A program made the position numbers and the translations under genes. Below the pieces are notes generated by a model. That model was given only the letters and a program-made list of their open reading frames with translations, did not search any database and had not been told where the DNA came from. DNA of 64,000 nucleotides. It comes from Phenylobacterium sp. LH3H17. GTDB taxonomy: Bacteria; Pseudomonadota; Alphaproteobacteria; Caulobacterales; Caulobacteraceae. Positions 1 through 8,645 of the stretch are shown in pieces (the stretch's first letter is position 1; each line of letters opens with the position of its first letter). Location: assembly GCF_024298925.1 (NCBI RefSeq), contig NZ_CP101283.1, forward strand, positions 2,547,001 to 2,611,000, given 5' to 3'.

Positions 1-381
1 GGCCGAGGCCGCGGCGGCCGCGGCGATGTCGCCGACCAGGCCCTGGCTGGGCGGCACGGGCGGCGGCTCGTAGGCCGGCTCCGGTTCCGGCTCGGGCTCG
101 GGCTCGTAGGCCGCCAGCGGCTCAGGTTCAGGCTCCGGCTCGGCCGCGCCGGGGGTGTAGACGTCGAGATCGCCCACCTTCTCGGTCAGCTCCAGGACGC
201 CATCATCCTCGGGCTCAGGCTCGGGTTCGGGTTCGGGCGCCGGCGCGGCGGCGACCTCGGGCTCGGCCTCTTCCTCAGCCGGCGCAGCCCCATCTGCGGG
301 TGCGTCATCCTCCGAGATAATGCGCCGGATGGAGGCCAGGATCTCCTCCATCGTCGGTTCTTGCGAAGTCTGGTCGGACAT
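1..381 (-). CDS. popZ: Polar organizing protein PopZ, N-terminal part (cut by window edge)
   Basis: PopZ is the self-assembling pole scaffold of Caulobacter-type cells; it anchors the ParB-bound origin and recruits polar signalling proteins. The 127 visible codons open with MSDQTSQEPTMEEILASIRR, the conserved helical N-terminus of the PopZ/DUF2497 family. An acidic, proline-rich low-complexity linker with repeated Pro-Glu pairs follows (residues about 45-115), then an Ala-rich stretch where the window ends. The C-terminal oligomerisation helices lie outside the window. tolC lies upstream on the same strand, as in Caulobacter. The start at 381 is the only ATG giving the family N-terminus. The family call is strong; the full length cannot be seen. 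Confidence 0.9.
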   Translation of the reverse strand, partial: MSDQTSQEPTMEEILASIRRIISEDDAPADGAAPAEEEAEPEVAAAPAPEPEPEPEPEDDGVLELTEKVGDLDVYTPGAAEPEPEPEPLAAYEPEPEPEPEPAYEPPPVPPSQGLVGDIAAAAAASA

Positions 382-516
382 ATGCTGGGCCGTCGCTGGA
401 GCGATGAAAGAATCCGTACGCGTCACGGTAGGCGCGTGCAGGTGATCCTGCAATTTCCGCCAAGCTTCGCAAGCGCGTATTCGCCTGTCAGGCGAAGTCT
501 TGCGGCGAATGGCCGC

Positions 517-1989
517 TTACTTCGGCGCGGTCGGCGCAGCCTCCATGGGCTTTTCGACCGGCTTGGGCGTCAGCACCCCGTCCACGATGGCGATCGGCTC
601 TTCCCACGGCACCCAGCCCCAGGTGAAGCGGAGTTTGGAGAAGTTGACCTTCGGGTCGTAGCGGGTGACGGCGGGGGTGAGGTTCGGCGCCTCCAGCCGG
701 CCCATCTGGGCCAGGACATTGGTGGCGGCCACGTATTCGTCGCGGCGCGCGCTGACCTGGGCCAGTTCGGCGGCGCGCAGCTCCTGCTCGGCGTTCAGCA
801 CGTCGAGAGTGGTGCGCAGGCCGACCTGCTGTTCCTGGCGGGTGCCTTCGGCGGCGATGCGCGCGGCGCGGACCTGCTCGTCGCTGGAGCCGATATTGGC
901 GCGGGCGGCGATGAGCTGGCTCCAGGACTGGGTCAGCCCCTGCAGCACCGTGCGCCGGGCGGTCTCGACGCCGATTCGGTCGGCGTTGTTGCGCTCGATC
1001 TGCGCGCGGACCCGCGAATTGGTCAGGCCGCCAGTGAACAGCGGCACGGTGAGCACGGCCGAGCCCTGGATATTTCGGGCGTAGTCCTCGGTCTCGAGCG
1101 GATCGGCCTGGCCGTTCCAGCCGACGGTGCCGCGCAGGGCGAGGCTGGGCATGCGTTCGGCGCGGGCGCCGGCCAGGCGGGCGCGGCTGGCCTGCTGGGC
1201 GTATTCGGCGCCGCGGATCTGCGGGCTGGAATTCTCGGCTGTGTCGAAGGCCTGGGCCACGTCGGTCGGCAGCAAGGCCGCAAGCGAGGGCTCGGGCGCC
1301 AGGTCGCCGGGATTCTGGCCTACCACGGCGGCGTAGTTGGCGCGGCTGATGGCGAGCTGGGACTGAGCCTGGGAAAGCTGGAACTCGGCGGCCGCCCGGC
1401 GTGCCTCGGACTGGGCGACATCGGTGCGGGTGATCTCGCCCACATCGAAGCGGGCCTTGGATTCGTCGAGCTGGCGCCCCAGGACGCGGACGTTCTCCTG
1501 GCGGATGCGCAGGGCCTCGATGTCGCGGCGGGTGTCGACATAGGCGGTGATGACATTGGCCAGCACCTGGGCCTCGATACGGCGCAGGTTCTCGCGGCCG
1601 GTCAGGATGTCGGCCTCGGCGGCGGAGACCGCCGCGGCGGTGCGCCCGCCGGTGTAGAGCGGCTGGGTCAGGCTGAAGCCGGCCGCGCCGGAATTGCCCT
1701 CGATCGGCCCGAACACCCGCACGCCGTTGATCACGCGGCCGCCCGGCGTCCGGTTTTCGTCGTAGTTGCCCTGGATGCTGGCGGAGAGTGTCGGCCGGTA
1801 GCCCGTGCGCGCCTGGACGTAGCTTTCGTCCAGAGCACGCTGCGAGGCGCGCTGGGCCTGCAAGGTCGGGTTGGAGTCGTAGGCGAGCGCGATGGCCTCG
1901 GCCAAGGTTTCGGCGGAGGCCGGGACGGCGCAGCCAAGGCCCGCGACACAGACCGCAGCGAGCAAAGCTCCGCGACGACTATTGAACAT
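517..1989 (-). CDS. tolC: TolC-family outer membrane efflux/type I secretion channel
   Basis: An outer membrane factor that forms the trimeric barrel-tunnel used by type I secretion and RND pumps. The 490-residue product starts with a clear Sec signal peptide ending near PASAETL, then the TolC opening ETLAEAIALAYDSNPTLQA. Two repeated OEP helical halves follow, with the second-half motif NAEQELRAAELAQVSARRDE, and a Pro-rich tail ends the protein. Length and organisation match the TolC/RsaF group. Its position next to popZ matches the Caulobacter rsaFb locus. No inner-membrane partner lies alongside; the RND pair at 28.6-33 kb is one possible user. Confidence 0.92.
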   Translation of the reverse strand: MFNSRRGALLAAVCVAGLGCAVPASAETLAEAIALAYDSNPTLQAQRASQRALDESYVQARTGYRPTLSASIQGNYDENRTPGGRVINGVRVFGPIEGNSGAAGFSLTQPLYTGGRTAAAVSAAEADILTGRENLRRIEAQVLANVITAYVDTRRDIEALRIRQENVRVLGRQLDESKARFDVGEITRTDVAQSEARRAAAEFQLSQAQSQLAISRANYAAVVGQNPGDLAPEPSLAALLPTDVAQAFDTAENSSPQIRGAEYAQQASRARLAGARAERMPSLALRGTVGWNGQADPLETEDYARNIQGSAVLTVPLFTGGLTNSRVRAQIERNNADRIGVETARRTVLQGLTQSWSQLIAARANIGSSDEQVRAARIAAEGTRQEQQVGLRTTLDVLNAEQELRAAELAQVSARRDEYVAATNVLAQMGRLEAPNLTPAVTRYDPKVNFSKLRFTWGWVPWEEPIAIVDGVLTPKPVEKPMEAAPTAPK

Positions 1990-2042
1990 GCTTATCCCCG
2001 AAACGGCGTAGTGAGACCGCGCCCTATATGACCGGCGAAAAC

Positions 2043-2064
2043 GTCGCGGACTAGAGGCCGCGAC
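2043..2064 (-). terminator. Hairpin between pcm and tolC, possible weak terminator
   Basis: A perfect 7-bp stem (GTCGCGG at 2043-2049, CCGCGAC at 2058-2064) with an 8-nt loop lies between the minus-strand pcm and tolC genes. Read on the minus strand it is followed by GTTTTC, a short U-run. This could end pcm transcription, but the U-run is weak. Confidence 0.4.
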
Positions 2065-2111
2065 CTTAAGCTTTTTTCACGCCAAGGTTTCGAGTGTGTT
2101 TCACAACCCGG

Positions 2112-2681
2112 TCAGAAGGCGAAACCATGTTGCGGTTCAAAGCCTTCCAGGATCGGAGCCATGGCGTCGAACAGGGTTCTCCGACCCACGCCGTCCTCGG
2201 CGCGGACGTATAATGCGGCCTTTCCGGTGACGTTTTCGCGCTCGATCACACCCAGGCGGCCGCCTAGGGCCAGGGCTTTGGTCCAGGCCACGGGCGCCTT
2301 GGTCACCGCGCCCTCGACCACGACGATGTCGTAGTCGGCGTCCGGCACGACGGTAAGGTCGGCGCCGGCGAGGTGGTCGACGCTCAGTCCCATATGCTCC
2401 AGCACGGCGCCGGCATAGGGCGCGGCGATGGCGAGGGCGCGCTCGCCGGCCTTTGGCTTGAGCGCCTGGAGGAGCTTGGAGACCTCGCGCGGGCGAAGCA
2501 GGTAGCGGCCCGGCGCGTAGGGCACATCGGCGTCGGTATAGGCCTGGAAGGCCTTGTCGGGCGCGAACTGCTCGCGGGGGATGGCGCGCATGGCGTCATG
2601 GATCCGCACGTCGGTGACGTCGTTTGCGCGAACCTGGCTCTCGACCATGTTCAGCCGTGCGGCGGCGAAATCTGCGGCCAT
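2112..2681 (-). CDS. Protein-L-isoaspartate O-methyltransferase family protein, degenerate SAM site
   Basis: The N-terminal half has the typical PIMT layout: FAAARLNMVESQVRANDVTD, then IPREQFAPDKA and a short YAPGRYLLRPR segment before the Rossmann domain. In active enzymes the next strand carries a Gly-rich SAM motif (VLEIGTGSGYQ-like). Here the position reads ALAIAAPYAGAVLEHMG, without the GxGxG pattern. At 189 residues the protein is shorter than the usual 205-220. Homology to PIMT is clear, but methyltransferase activity is doubtful; a conserved non-catalytic relative in this lineage is an alternative. It sits upstream of tolC on the same strand. Confidence 0.8.
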   Translation of the reverse strand: MAADFAAARLNMVESQVRANDVTDVRIHDAMRAIPREQFAPDKAFQAYTDADVPYAPGRYLLRPREVSKLLQALKPKAGERALAIAAPYAGAVLEHMGLSVDHLAGADLTVVPDADYDIVVVEGAVTKAPVAWTKALALGGRLGVIERENVTGKAALYVRAEDGVGRRTLFDAMAPILEGFEPQHGFAF

Positions 2682-2858
2682 GGGTCCTCGGACGATTCCT
2701 GGCGGGTTGAATTCGAAGTGCGCTTATAGGTCGCCGCCCTTGGCGAAGGCAATGCGACGGGTCCGCGCTTAACCGTAACGCAACACGCTTGCGGCAGAGA
2801 TTGCCCCCGGCGGGACGTTCTGTTAGCGATCCGCCCTCTCCGGCGAACAACCGGCGGC

Positions 2859-2932
2859 GGCCTGATGGCGGAGTGGTTACGCAGCGGACTGCAAATCCGT
2901 GCACCCGAGTTCGATTCTCGGTCAGGCCTCCA
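2859..2932 (+). tRNA. tRNA-Cys (GCA)
   Basis: A 74-nt cloverleaf. The acceptor stem GGCCTGA (2859-2865) pairs with TCAGGCC (2922-2928), followed by discriminator T and an encoded CCA at 2930-2932. The anticodon loop CTGCAAA places GCA at 2891-2893, and the T-arm has GTTCGATTC. The gene lies in the gap upstream of the minus-strand pcm-like gene. Confidence 0.97.
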
Positions 2933-3046
2933 AATTTCCTCGCGACATCCCGACCCTTGCGTACTGTGAAGTGACGCCGATTGAGCGGCGTCAAAGCGCG
3001 TGCGCCGGCGACATGCTGAGAGACGGGCGCAAGCAGGAGCGCGATC

Positions 3047-3298
3047 ATGCCGAAGCCGAACACCCAATCCGTGGCCGCCCCGGCCGAAAAAACCTTCCAG
3101 GAAGGTTTTGAGATCTGGAAGGCGGGCTGCGACATCTGGCTGGCCTATCTGGCGCAGCTTCCGACCATCCGCACGCCAGCGGCCCTGATGGAGGCCAACA
3201 CCCGCCTGATGGCCCAGAGCTTGAACATCTGCGGCCTGGCCACCGGCGAGTTGCTAGTCGACGCCGGCGTGCGCGAGCCGACCCTCAGCGACGGCTAG
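3047..3298 (+). CDS. Small hypothetical protein, 83 aa
   Basis: I do not recognise a family. The product has a short polar N-terminus, then an amphipathic, tryptophan- and leucine-rich stretch (KTFQEGFEIWKAGCDIWLAY) followed by a helical TPAALMEANTRLMAQSLNIC segment. An AGGAG ribosome-binding site sits about 9 nt before the ATG, and codon use matches the genomic GC pattern, so I take it as real. The helical, membrane- or granule-surface-like character is faintly reminiscent of phasins, but that is only a guess. It converges on the cytochrome c gene with a 7-nt gap. Confidence 0.65.
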   Translation: MPKPNTQSVAAPAEKTFQEGFEIWKAGCDIWLAYLAQLPTIRTPAALMEANTRLMAQSLNICGLATGELLVDAGVREPTLSDG

Positions 3299-3305
3299 CC
3301 GCCGG

Positions 3306-3689
3306 CTAGTGAGCCTGTAGCGTCGCCTTGGGCTGTTCCCGACGGCCACTGCGCAGGGCGGTCACCTGGGTCGGATTGATGGGCTTGCCCCTATTGCCCC
3401 AGGACGCGCGCACGTAGCTGAGGATGGTCGCGATCTGCAGGTCGGTCAGCTCGGCCTGGAAGGACGGCATGCCGCCGCGCCCTTGCAGCACCCGGCCGAT
3501 GGCCTCCTTGGGGTCGCCCTGCACGGTCTTGCTGCCGGCCAGCGCCGGGAAGGCGCCGGGTATCCCCTGACCGGTCGGACGATGGCAGGCGGCGCAGTTG
3601 TCCTTGTAGAGGCTGGCGCCGTCGGCGGCGGCGGCCGATTGGGCGCAGAGGCTCGCGGCGACGACCGCAAGCACGGGTACGATACGCAT
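3306..3689 (-). CDS. Class I c-type cytochrome, exported
   Basis: A small periplasmic electron carrier. A signal peptide (MRIVPVLAVVAASLCAQSA...) precedes one heme site, CAACH, and the distal methionine is probably within GRGGMPSFQ, typical of monoheme cytochrome c domains. I chose ATG 3689 over the GTG at 3701: it has a GGGGAG ribosome-binding site and falls 8 nt after the amine oxidase stop. This pairing suggests the cytochrome accepts electrons from that flavoenzyme, as CycN does for NicA2. That partnership is inferred from position. Confidence 0.9.
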   Translation of the reverse strand: MRIVPVLAVVAASLCAQSAAAADGASLYKDNCAACHRPTGQGIPGAFPALAGSKTVQGDPKEAIGRVLQGRGGMPSFQAELTDLQIATILSYVRASWGNRGKPINPTQVTALRSGRREQPKATLQAH

Positions 3690-3697
3690 GGCTCCCC

Positions 3698-5293
3698 TCA
3701 CGCGGCGTGCACACGGGCGTGGAGCTTGGCGATCTGCTGCCAGGCGCTCTCGATCCCGCCGGCCTGCCAGCCGGTCATGTAGCTCATGTGCTCGCCGGCC
3801 AGGTAGAGCCGTCCATCGGGCTCACACAGTATGGGATAGGCGCTGGCGCGGCTCTCCTCGCTCCATTCGGCCCAACCGCCGAGGTTGTGCTCGATCAGGT
3901 GCCAGGAGGCGGAGAAGGCGCTGTCGATATTCTCGGAATAGCCGGGGAACACCCGGTCGCCGGCCCGCCCCGCCAGGGCGCGGCGCTCGGCGGGCGAAAG
4001 CGCGCTGACCTTCGCGGCCTGGGCGCCGAAATTGTAATAGCCCAGCAGCACGCCCTTGCGGCCCTGGAAGCCGGTGGACGGCAGGGTCATGCTGTTGATC
4101 TCGGGGTCGTCGAAATAGACGTGGCCGCCATAGATGTGGTGGTCCTCTTCCCAGAACCGCCGCTTCATCTGCAGGCCGATCTTGCCGACCAGGGCGTAAG
4201 ACACCTTCCCGATCGCCTCCTTGAAGGGCTTGGACACCTGCACGTCCATCTGGCGCAGCACCGAGAGCGGGATGGTGCAGATGCAGTAGTCGGCCTTGAG
4301 CGTCCCGGCCTTGCCGTCGCCGTCGACGAAGGCGACCTCCACGCCCTTGGCGTTCTGCTTCAGGCTCTTCACCTGGGTGGAATACATGATCAGCTTGCCG
4401 ATGGCGGTTTCGAAGCCCTTGGCGATCCGGTCCATGCCGCCGACCGGCTGGAACATGGTCCTCTGCTGTTCGTAGCTGCTGACCGAGGCCAGGGTGCGCC
4501 AGGCGCCGGAGTGCAGCACGTCGGTGAAGCTGTTGGGAGTGGACGGCTTGCCGGGCCCGGGATCCATCAGGGCGCCGGGCGGCAGGTCGAAGCCGCGGCC
4601 CTCCGCGCCCCTGTAGGCCAGATCCTTGGTCAGATAGCCTTCCTGGACCACATAGGCGAGGAACTGCTCGCGGTCCTCGGCGGTCATCTGCTGGTCGAGC
4701 GCCCCTTGCTTGATCGACTTGGCGAGGATCTCGGCGGCCCCGCCGCGGATGTCGGCGGCCACCTGGCCCTTGCGGATCGGCTTGCCGGCCAGCGGGCCCT
4801 TTCCACGGCCGAACATCAGGTAGGAGGCGTCGTTGTCGTTGACGAACACCTCCAGCGGAATGTTGAATTCCTTGGTGTAATGCAGGGTCGACTGGTGGTG
4901 ATAGGGGATCCGCCAGGGGCCGTGATTGATGTAGTTGCCGTCGTCGAAATCGCAGACCTGGGTCTCGCCGCCCAGTTCGGTCAGCTTGAAGCCCTTGCGC
5001 GCCGTCTGACAGCGGCCGCCGGCGAAGTCGCGGGCCTCGATGACCGTGACGTCGTAGCCCGCCTTGGAGAGTTCATAGGCCGCCGTCAGGCCGGCGACCC
5101 CGGCCCCCAGCACGGCGACCTTCTTGCCGCCGCCCCCGGACAGGGTGGGCGGCGCGGCCTGGGCCGAGGCGATCCCGAACCCCAGGGCGCTCATCCCGGC
5201 CAGCAACAGGCTGGACCCGCCAACCCCACCAAGACCTTCCAGAAAGGACCGGCGCGATACGCCCAGCCCGGCGGCCAACAATCCACGATCCAT
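3698..5293 (-). CDS. Tat-exported flavin monoamine oxidase/dehydrogenase
   Basis: An FAD-dependent amine or L-amino-acid oxidase of 531 residues. It begins with a twin-arginine signal (SRRSFLEGLGG plus a hydrophobic run to about residue 47). The dinucleotide-binding motif GAGVAGLTAAYELSKAGYD follows, with an acidic strand end at VIEARD and then GGRC. The C-terminal FAD-contact region includes YLAGEHMSYMTGWQAGG. The adjacent downstream cytochrome c suggests it passes electrons to a cytochrome rather than to oxygen. The substrate is unknown; putrescine-, tryptophan- or nicotine-like amines are all possible. It lies just downstream of the kynurenine operon, but a 138-nt gap separates them. Confidence 0.88.
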   Translation of the reverse strand: MDRGLLAAGLGVSRRSFLEGLGGVGGSSLLLAGMSALGFGIASAQAAPPTLSGGGGKKVAVLGAGVAGLTAAYELSKAGYDVTVIEARDFAGGRCQTARKGFKLTELGGETQVCDFDDGNYINHGPWRIPYHHQSTLHYTKEFNIPLEVFVNDNDASYLMFGRGKGPLAGKPIRKGQVAADIRGGAAEILAKSIKQGALDQQMTAEDREQFLAYVVQEGYLTKDLAYRGAEGRGFDLPPGALMDPGPGKPSTPNSFTDVLHSGAWRTLASVSSYEQQRTMFQPVGGMDRIAKGFETAIGKLIMYSTQVKSLKQNAKGVEVAFVDGDGKAGTLKADYCICTIPLSVLRQMDVQVSKPFKEAIGKVSYALVGKIGLQMKRRFWEEDHHIYGGHVYFDDPEINSMTLPSTGFQGRKGVLLGYYNFGAQAAKVSALSPAERRALAGRAGDRVFPGYSENIDSAFSASWHLIEHNLGGWAEWSEESRASAYPILCEPDGRLYLAGEHMSYMTGWQAGGIESAWQQIAKLHARVHAA

Positions 5294-5431
5294 AATGTCC
5301 CCAACCGCTTTGCAATGGGATGCAGGGAGCAGATGAGCACGTCAGGCGGACAATCGCTATTTCGTTAGATTGGATTCTGGGCGGTGGATTGGCGCTCCGG
5401 CGCCCAAAGGCTGGGCGGCGGCGGTCGCGGC

Positions 5432-6610
5432 TTAGGCGCGCATATAGTCCCGCGTGATCGGCAAGGCGTCGACGCGCCGGGCGAGCTGGATCTGGAAGAC
5501 CATGTGGCCGCCATAGCGGAAGCCCATCTCCGCCGAGGCCAGGTAGAACTCCCACATGCGCCGGAACCGTTCGTCATAGAGGGCGGGAATCTCCGAATCG
5601 GCCAGGAACCGCAGCCGCCAGTTCTTCAGGGTCTCGGCATAGTGCAGGCGCAGGATCTCGATGTCGGTGATCCAGAGGCCCGCGTCCTCGACCGCCGAGA
5701 CGATCTCCGACAGGCCCGGGATGTATCCGCCGGGGAAGATGTACTTGTGGGTGAAGGCGTTGGTCAGGCCCGGTCCCCCTGCCCGGCCGATGGCGTGGAT
5801 CACCGCCGTCCCGTCGTCGGCCAGCAGGCGTTTGACGGTCTCGAAATACTCGCGGAAATGCGGCTCGCCGACGTGCTCCAGCATCCCCACCGAGACGATG
5901 CGGTCGAAGGGGCGATCGAGGTCGCGATAGTCCTTCAGCTCGAAGGCGACCTTGTCGGCGAGGCCGGCCTCCTGGGCCCGGCTCCGGGCCAGTTCGAGCT
6001 GCTCGACCGATAGGGTGACCCCGGTGACCTGGGCGCCGTGGTCGCGGGCGAGGGTCATGCCCATGCCGCCCCAGCCCGAACCGATGTCGAGCACGCTCAT
6101 GCCCGGCGCGATCCGCAGCTTGGCGGCGATGTGCGCCTTCTTGGCCGCCTGGGCCTCTTCCAGCGTCATGTCCGGGCGGGCGAAATAGGCGCAGGAATAC
6201 TGCATGTCCGTGTCGAGGAAGCGCCGGTAGAGGTCGTTGGACAGATCGTAGTGGTGGGCGACATTGCGGCGCGCGGCCGTGCGGTCATTGGCCTGCTGGA
6301 TCTTGCGCTTGATCGCCCGCCGCATGCGCTTGAGCCACGAGCCGCGGCCCTTGAGGCCCCGGCTGCCGCCCCTGCCGACGATTTCCAGCAGATCCCACAG
6401 GGTCCCCTGCTCGATGACCAGGTCGCCGTCCATATAGGCCTCGGCCAGGCCGAGGCTGGGATTGGCCACCGTCCGCCGCACGCCCTTGCCGGTGAAGCGG
6501 ATCACCACCGGCGTTCCGGTCCCGTCCCCGGCCCGCTTCGAGACGCCACCGGGCAAATGGACGGTGAGGTCGCCGACCTTGATCATGCGGCTGAGCAGAG
6601 CGTCGATCAT
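5432..6610 (-). CDS. cfa: Cyclopropane-fatty-acyl-phospholipid synthase
   Basis: A SAM-dependent enzyme that adds a methylene bridge to unsaturated acyl chains of membrane phospholipids. The 392-aa product has a short N-terminal lipid-binding region, then NVAHHYDLSNDLYRRFLD, YSCAYF, the SAM motif VLDIGSGWGGMGM and the later SVGMLEHVGE, all family hallmarks. The open frame extends far upstream into the tryptophan dioxygenase gene. ATG 6610, 2 nt after that gene's stop, gives the canonical length, so I chose it. It is the last gene of the APH-DUF6285-kynU-kynA operon; why a membrane-lipid enzyme sits there is unclear. Confidence 0.93.
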   Translation of the reverse strand: MIDALLSRMIKVGDLTVHLPGGVSKRAGDGTGTPVVIRFTGKGVRRTVANPSLGLAEAYMDGDLVIEQGTLWDLLEIVGRGGSRGLKGRGSWLKRMRRAIKRKIQQANDRTAARRNVAHHYDLSNDLYRRFLDTDMQYSCAYFARPDMTLEEAQAAKKAHIAAKLRIAPGMSVLDIGSGWGGMGMTLARDHGAQVTGVTLSVEQLELARSRAQEAGLADKVAFELKDYRDLDRPFDRIVSVGMLEHVGEPHFREYFETVKRLLADDGTAVIHAIGRAGGPGLTNAFTHKYIFPGGYIPGLSEIVSAVEDAGLWITDIEILRLHYAETLKNWRLRFLADSEIPALYDERFRRMWEFYLASAEMGFRYGGHMVFQIQLARRVDALPITRDYMRA

Positions 6611-6612
6611 GC

Positions 6613-7419
6613 TCAGAGCGCCGTCCGCACCTTGAACAGTTCCGGGAAGAACGAGCCCTCCAGGGCCTTGGCCAGATAGGCCGCGCCGGCGCTGCCGCCG
6701 GTGCCCTGCTTGAAGCCGATGATGCGCTCCACGGTCTTCAGGTGGGCGAAGCGCCATTGCTGGAAGCGGAACTCCAGGTCGACCAGCTTCTCGGCCAGTT
6801 CGTAGAGGTCCCAGTAGCGCTCGGGGTCGCGATAGACGGCGATCCAGGCGGCCTCGACGGCCGGATGCTCGGCGTGGGGTTCGCGCAGGTCGCGCTCCAA
6901 GAGGTCGGCGGGCAGGTCGAAGCCGCGCCGCGCCAGGAGGTGGACGCACTCGTCATAGAGGCTGGGCGCGGCCAGGGCCTCGGCCAGCAGGGAGTGAACC
7001 TGCGTCCCCTCGTGGACGCGGAGCATGGCGGCGTCCTTGGCCCCCATCAGGAATTCCAGCATCCGGTACTGGAAGGACTGGAAGCCCGAGCTCTGGCCGA
7101 GGTGCGGGCGCAGGGCGTGGTAGTCGCTGGGGGTCATGGTGCCCAGCACGTCCCAGGACTGGATGAGCTGGCCCTGGATGCGGCTGACCCGGGCGATCAT
7201 CTTGAAGGCCGGGCCCAGGTCGTCGTCGCGGATGTGCTGGCGCGCGGCCGACAGCTCGTGGATCGAGAGCTTCAGCCACAGCTCCGAAGCCTGGTGGATG
7301 ATGATGAACAGCAGTTCGTCGTGCTCGTTCGAGCGCGGGCGCTGGGCCGACAACAGGGTGTCGAGGCCCAGATAGTCGCCGTAGCTCATCGGCGGCGGGA
7401 TGTGGAGTTTGTCGCTCAT
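6613..7419 (-). CDS. kynA: Tryptophan 2,3-dioxygenase
   Basis: A heme enzyme opening the indole ring of L-tryptophan to N-formylkynurenine, the first step of the kynurenine route. The 268 residues include [15 protein letters not shown], the dioxygenase helix [18 protein letters not shown] and the C-terminal [19 protein letters not shown] that holds the axial-histidine region. Length matches bacterial TDO. Its ATG overlaps the kynureninase stop (ATGA, 4 nt), and cfa starts 2 nt after its own stop, so the three are translationally linked. No kynurenine formamidase gene is visible in the window. Confidence 0.97.
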   Translation of the reverse strand: MSDKLHIPPPMSYGDYLGLDTLLSAQRPRSNEHDELLFIIIHQASELWLKLSIHELSAARQHIRDDDLGPAFKMIARVSRIQGQLIQSWDVLGTMTPSDYHALRPHLGQSSGFQSFQYRMLEFLMGAKDAAMLRVHEGTQVHSLLAEALAAPSLYDECVHLLARRGFDLPADLLERDLREPHAEHPAVEAAWIAVYRDPERYWDLYELAEKLVDLEFRFQQWRFAHLKTVERIIGFKQGTGGSAGAAYLAKALEGSFFPELFKVRTAL

Positions 7420-8645
7420 GTCACCGCCGCGATCTCATGGAACCGCGCCTCGCGCCACTGCCCTTTTTGCATGATGTCGGCCAGGACCTCCACGGCGTCC
7501 CAGACGTCGGCGTAACCGACATAGAGCGGGGTGAAGCCGAACCGCAGGACGTCGGGGGCGCGGAAGTCGCCGATGACCCCGCGGTCGATCAGGGCCTGCA
7601 TGATCGGATAGCCGTGCGGATGGGTGAGCGCCACCTGGCTGCCGCGCTGCGTCGCGTCGCGGGAGCAGCCCAGGCCGAACTCCGAGCAGCGGGCGAGCGC
7701 CAGGTCGAGGAAGAGGTCGCCCAGGGCCATGGACTTGGCGCGGATGTCGGCCATGTCGACCCCGTCGAACACGCTCAGAGCCGCCTCCAGCGCCGTCAGG
7801 GCCAGGACCGAGGGCGTGCCGCAGAGGCCGCGCAGGACGCCCTTGGCCGGGGCGTAGTCGTCGCCGAAGGCGAAGGGCGCCGCGTGGCCCATCCAGCCGG
7901 TCAGCGGCGACTGGAAGCCGTCCTGCAAGGCCTTGGCGACGAACAGGAAGGCCGGGGCCCCGGGGCCGCCGTTGAGGTACTTGTAGCCGCAGCCGACGGC
8001 CAGATCCGCCCCGCAGCCGTTGAGGTCGACGGCCAGGGCGCCGGCTGAGTGGCTGAGGTCCCAGAGTGCGAGCGCGCCGGCCGCATGAGCCTGGGCGGTC
8101 AGCCGGGCCATGTCGTGGACCCGGCCGGTCTTGTAGTGGACGTGGGTCAGCAGAAGCAGGGCAACGTCTTCGGTGAGCGCGGCTTGCAGGCCGGCCGGCT
8201 CGACCGCCCGCAGCTCCACATCGCCCATGAGGTCGCGCAGGCCCTGCAGGATGTAGAGGTCGGTGGGGAAGTTGCCGGGCTCGGTGACGATGACCTTGCG
8301 GCCCGGCCGGAGCTTCAGCGCCGCGGCGGCCAGCTTGAAAATGTTCACCGAGGTGGAGTCGGCGGCGATCACCTCGTCGGGCGCGGCCCCGATCAGCGGG
8401 GCGATCCTGGCCCCTACCCGCGTCGGCAGGTTGATCCAGTCGGCGGTGTTCCAGCTCTTGATCAGATCCCTGCCCCACTCGGCCTGGACGGCGGCGTCCA
8501 GGCGCGGCTTCACGGCGCGCGGCAGGGCGCCCAGGGAATTGCCGTCGAGATAGATCTGGCCCGGTGTCAGGTCGAACAGGGCGCGGCGCCCTGCCAGCGG
8601 ATCGGCGCGGTCCAGGGCCACGCAGTCGGCGCGGCTTAGGGTCAT
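7416..8645 (-). CDS. kynU: Kynureninase
   Basis: A PLP enzyme cleaving kynurenine to anthranilate and alanine. The 409-residue protein is a fold-type I aminotransferase-like enzyme: [12 protein letters not shown] near residue 35, [11 protein letters not shown] around 200, and the PLP-lysine motif [14 protein letters not shown] around 225. It overlaps its neighbours by 4 nt at both ends (ATGA with DUF6285 upstream and with kynA downstream). With TDO it covers tryptophan to anthranilate except for the formamidase step. Confidence 0.97.
   Translation of the reverse strand: MTLSRADCVALDRADPLAGRRALFDLTPGQIYLDGNSLGALPRAVKPRLDAAVQAEWGRDLIKSWNTADWINLPTRVGARIAPLIGAAPDEVIAADSTSVNIFKLAAAALKLRPGRKVIVTEPGNFPTDLYILQGLRDLMGDVELRAVEPAGLQAALTEDVALLLLTHVHYKTGRVHDMARLTAQAHAAGALALWDLSHSAGALAVDLNGCGADLAVGCGYKYLNGGPGAPAFLFVAKALQDGFQSPLTGWMGHAAPFAFGDDYAPAKGVLRGLCGTPSVLALTALEAALSVFDGVDMADIRAKSMALGDLFLDLALARCSEFGLGCSRDATQRGSQVALTHPHGYPIMQALIDRGVIGDFRAPDVLRFGFTPLYVGYADVWDAVEVLADIMQKGQWREARFHEIAAVT

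Noticed and set aside
1-300. Repeated GAGCCC/CGGCTC units taken for a tandem repeat array
   Set aside because: They encode the Pro-Glu linker of PopZ in frame, so they are a protein feature rather than an independent DNA repeat.
361-2031. A 556-codon plus-strand frame over tolC
   Set aside because: Low-complexity Gly/Ala/Leu/Asp pattern, no family; tolC on the minus strand is certain.
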